Assembly: GCA_016721435.1 (NCBI GenBank)
Contig: JADKIC010000007.1
Location: 1-64,000, forward strand
From: Bacteroidota bacterium
Lineage (GTDB): Bacteria > Bacteroidota > Bacteroidia > AKYH767-A > OLB10
Direction: 5' to 3'
Length of the DNA stretch: 64,000 bases
Shown: positions 63,811-64,000 of the stretch, one piece after another
Layout: every line of letters starts with the position of its first letter
Numbering within the stretch: position 1 is the first letter of the stretch
The notes under the pieces: model-generated
Told to the model about the DNA's origin: nothing
Database searches by the model: none
Seen by the model: the letters and a program-made list of their open reading frames with translations, nothing else
Translations under genes and position numbers: made by a program

Positions 63811-64000
63811 CTATAGTTTTTCAAATCTTGCCTGAAAGAAACGCAGATATTTGGGCTCATATATCATCTTGAGTCCTTTTATCTTATCGCGGCGATCATA
63901 AACACGCAGCACACTTTCGGTAATTACATCCATATGTGCCTGTGTATATACCCTGCGTGGGCTGGTGAACCTGACCAACTCGAGCTTTGGATAATAATTA
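63811..64000 (-). CDS. tnaA: Tryptophanase/tyrosine phenol-lyase, C-terminal end (partial)
   Basis: Only the last 62 residues lie in the window: LELVRFTSPRRVYTQAHMDV, ITESVLRVYDRRDKIKGLKM and IYEPKYLRFFQARFEKL-stop. RRVYTQAHMD and the LRFF tail are characteristic of beta-eliminating PLP lyases of the tryptophanase group. The enzyme would split tryptophan to indole, pyruvate and ammonia (or tyrosine to phenol). The 5' part is beyond the window edge. Confidence 0.8.
   Translation of the reverse strand, partial: NYYPKLELVRFTSPRRVYTQAHMDVITESVLRVYDRRDKIKGLKMIYEPKYLRFFQARFEKL

Overview
The window looks like the chromosome of a Bacteroidota bacterium (Chitinophagales/Saprospirales/Flavobacteriales-like), probably a contig assembled from long reads. 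The lineage is indicated by type IX secretion (T9SS) C-terminal sorting domains, an alternative complex III (ActA-F) directly followed by cytochrome oxidase genes, kynurenine-pathway genes, an S46 dipeptidyl peptidase, and a promoter-like TAAATTTG box upstream of actA.

Bases 1 to about 21,600 are extremely frameshifted: no reading frame survives for more than a few dozen codons, yet conserved proteins can be followed by hopping between frames. I recognise a T9SS surface protein (+, 1-2389), a YhcG/DUF1016 nuclease (-), a ComM/YifB Mg-chelatase-like ATPase (-), a very large secreted adhesin (-, about 7-11.1 kb), PabB and TilS (+), a deoxyhypusine-synthase-like protein (+), a dolichol-phosphate-mannose-synthase-like glycosyltransferase (+), a mannose-1-phosphate guanylyltransferase (-) and a class I/II aminotransferase (-). 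So many housekeeping genes broken at the same density points to uncorrected sequence rather than biological decay.

From about 22 kb the sequence is much cleaner, with roughly one frameshift per 4 kb, often in homopolymers. This part starts with an intact IS110-family transposase next to an 82-bp tandem array. On the minus strand follow a lipoprotein, kmo and kynU, and the respiratory operon actA-B-C-D-E-F-coxB-coxA (read from 39.3 kb down to 28.0 kb). In this operon ActB, ActE and ActF carry small indels. Divergent from it are a SPOR protein, a T9SS protein, a photolyase-related protein lacking FeS-cluster cysteines, and a DUF4397 repeat protein. Then come beta-carbonic anhydrase, an S46 peptidase and a NupC nucleoside transporter, all on the minus strand.

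From 52.5 to 55.3 kb there is a small accessory island built around degenerate octamer repeats (CCGGCTTC/CCGGCTAC). It holds a four-helix-bundle (S23/IVP, Avd-like) gene whose 3' end runs into the repeats, two small unknown genes and a truncated AlbA_2-type regulator. The translation operon rimP-nusA-infB (minus) and a divergent GT9 glycosyltransferase follow.

The window ends with a minus-strand set tnaA (partial)-norC-norB. The NorB-like subunit aligns without gaps to cNOR across the active site, but lacks the canonical FeB histidine and glutamate (Asn and Val instead) and has Met at a low-spin haem histidine position. This variant NO-reductase-like enzyme, the octamer-repeat/four-helix-bundle island and the IS110/82-bp array pair are the most interesting items.
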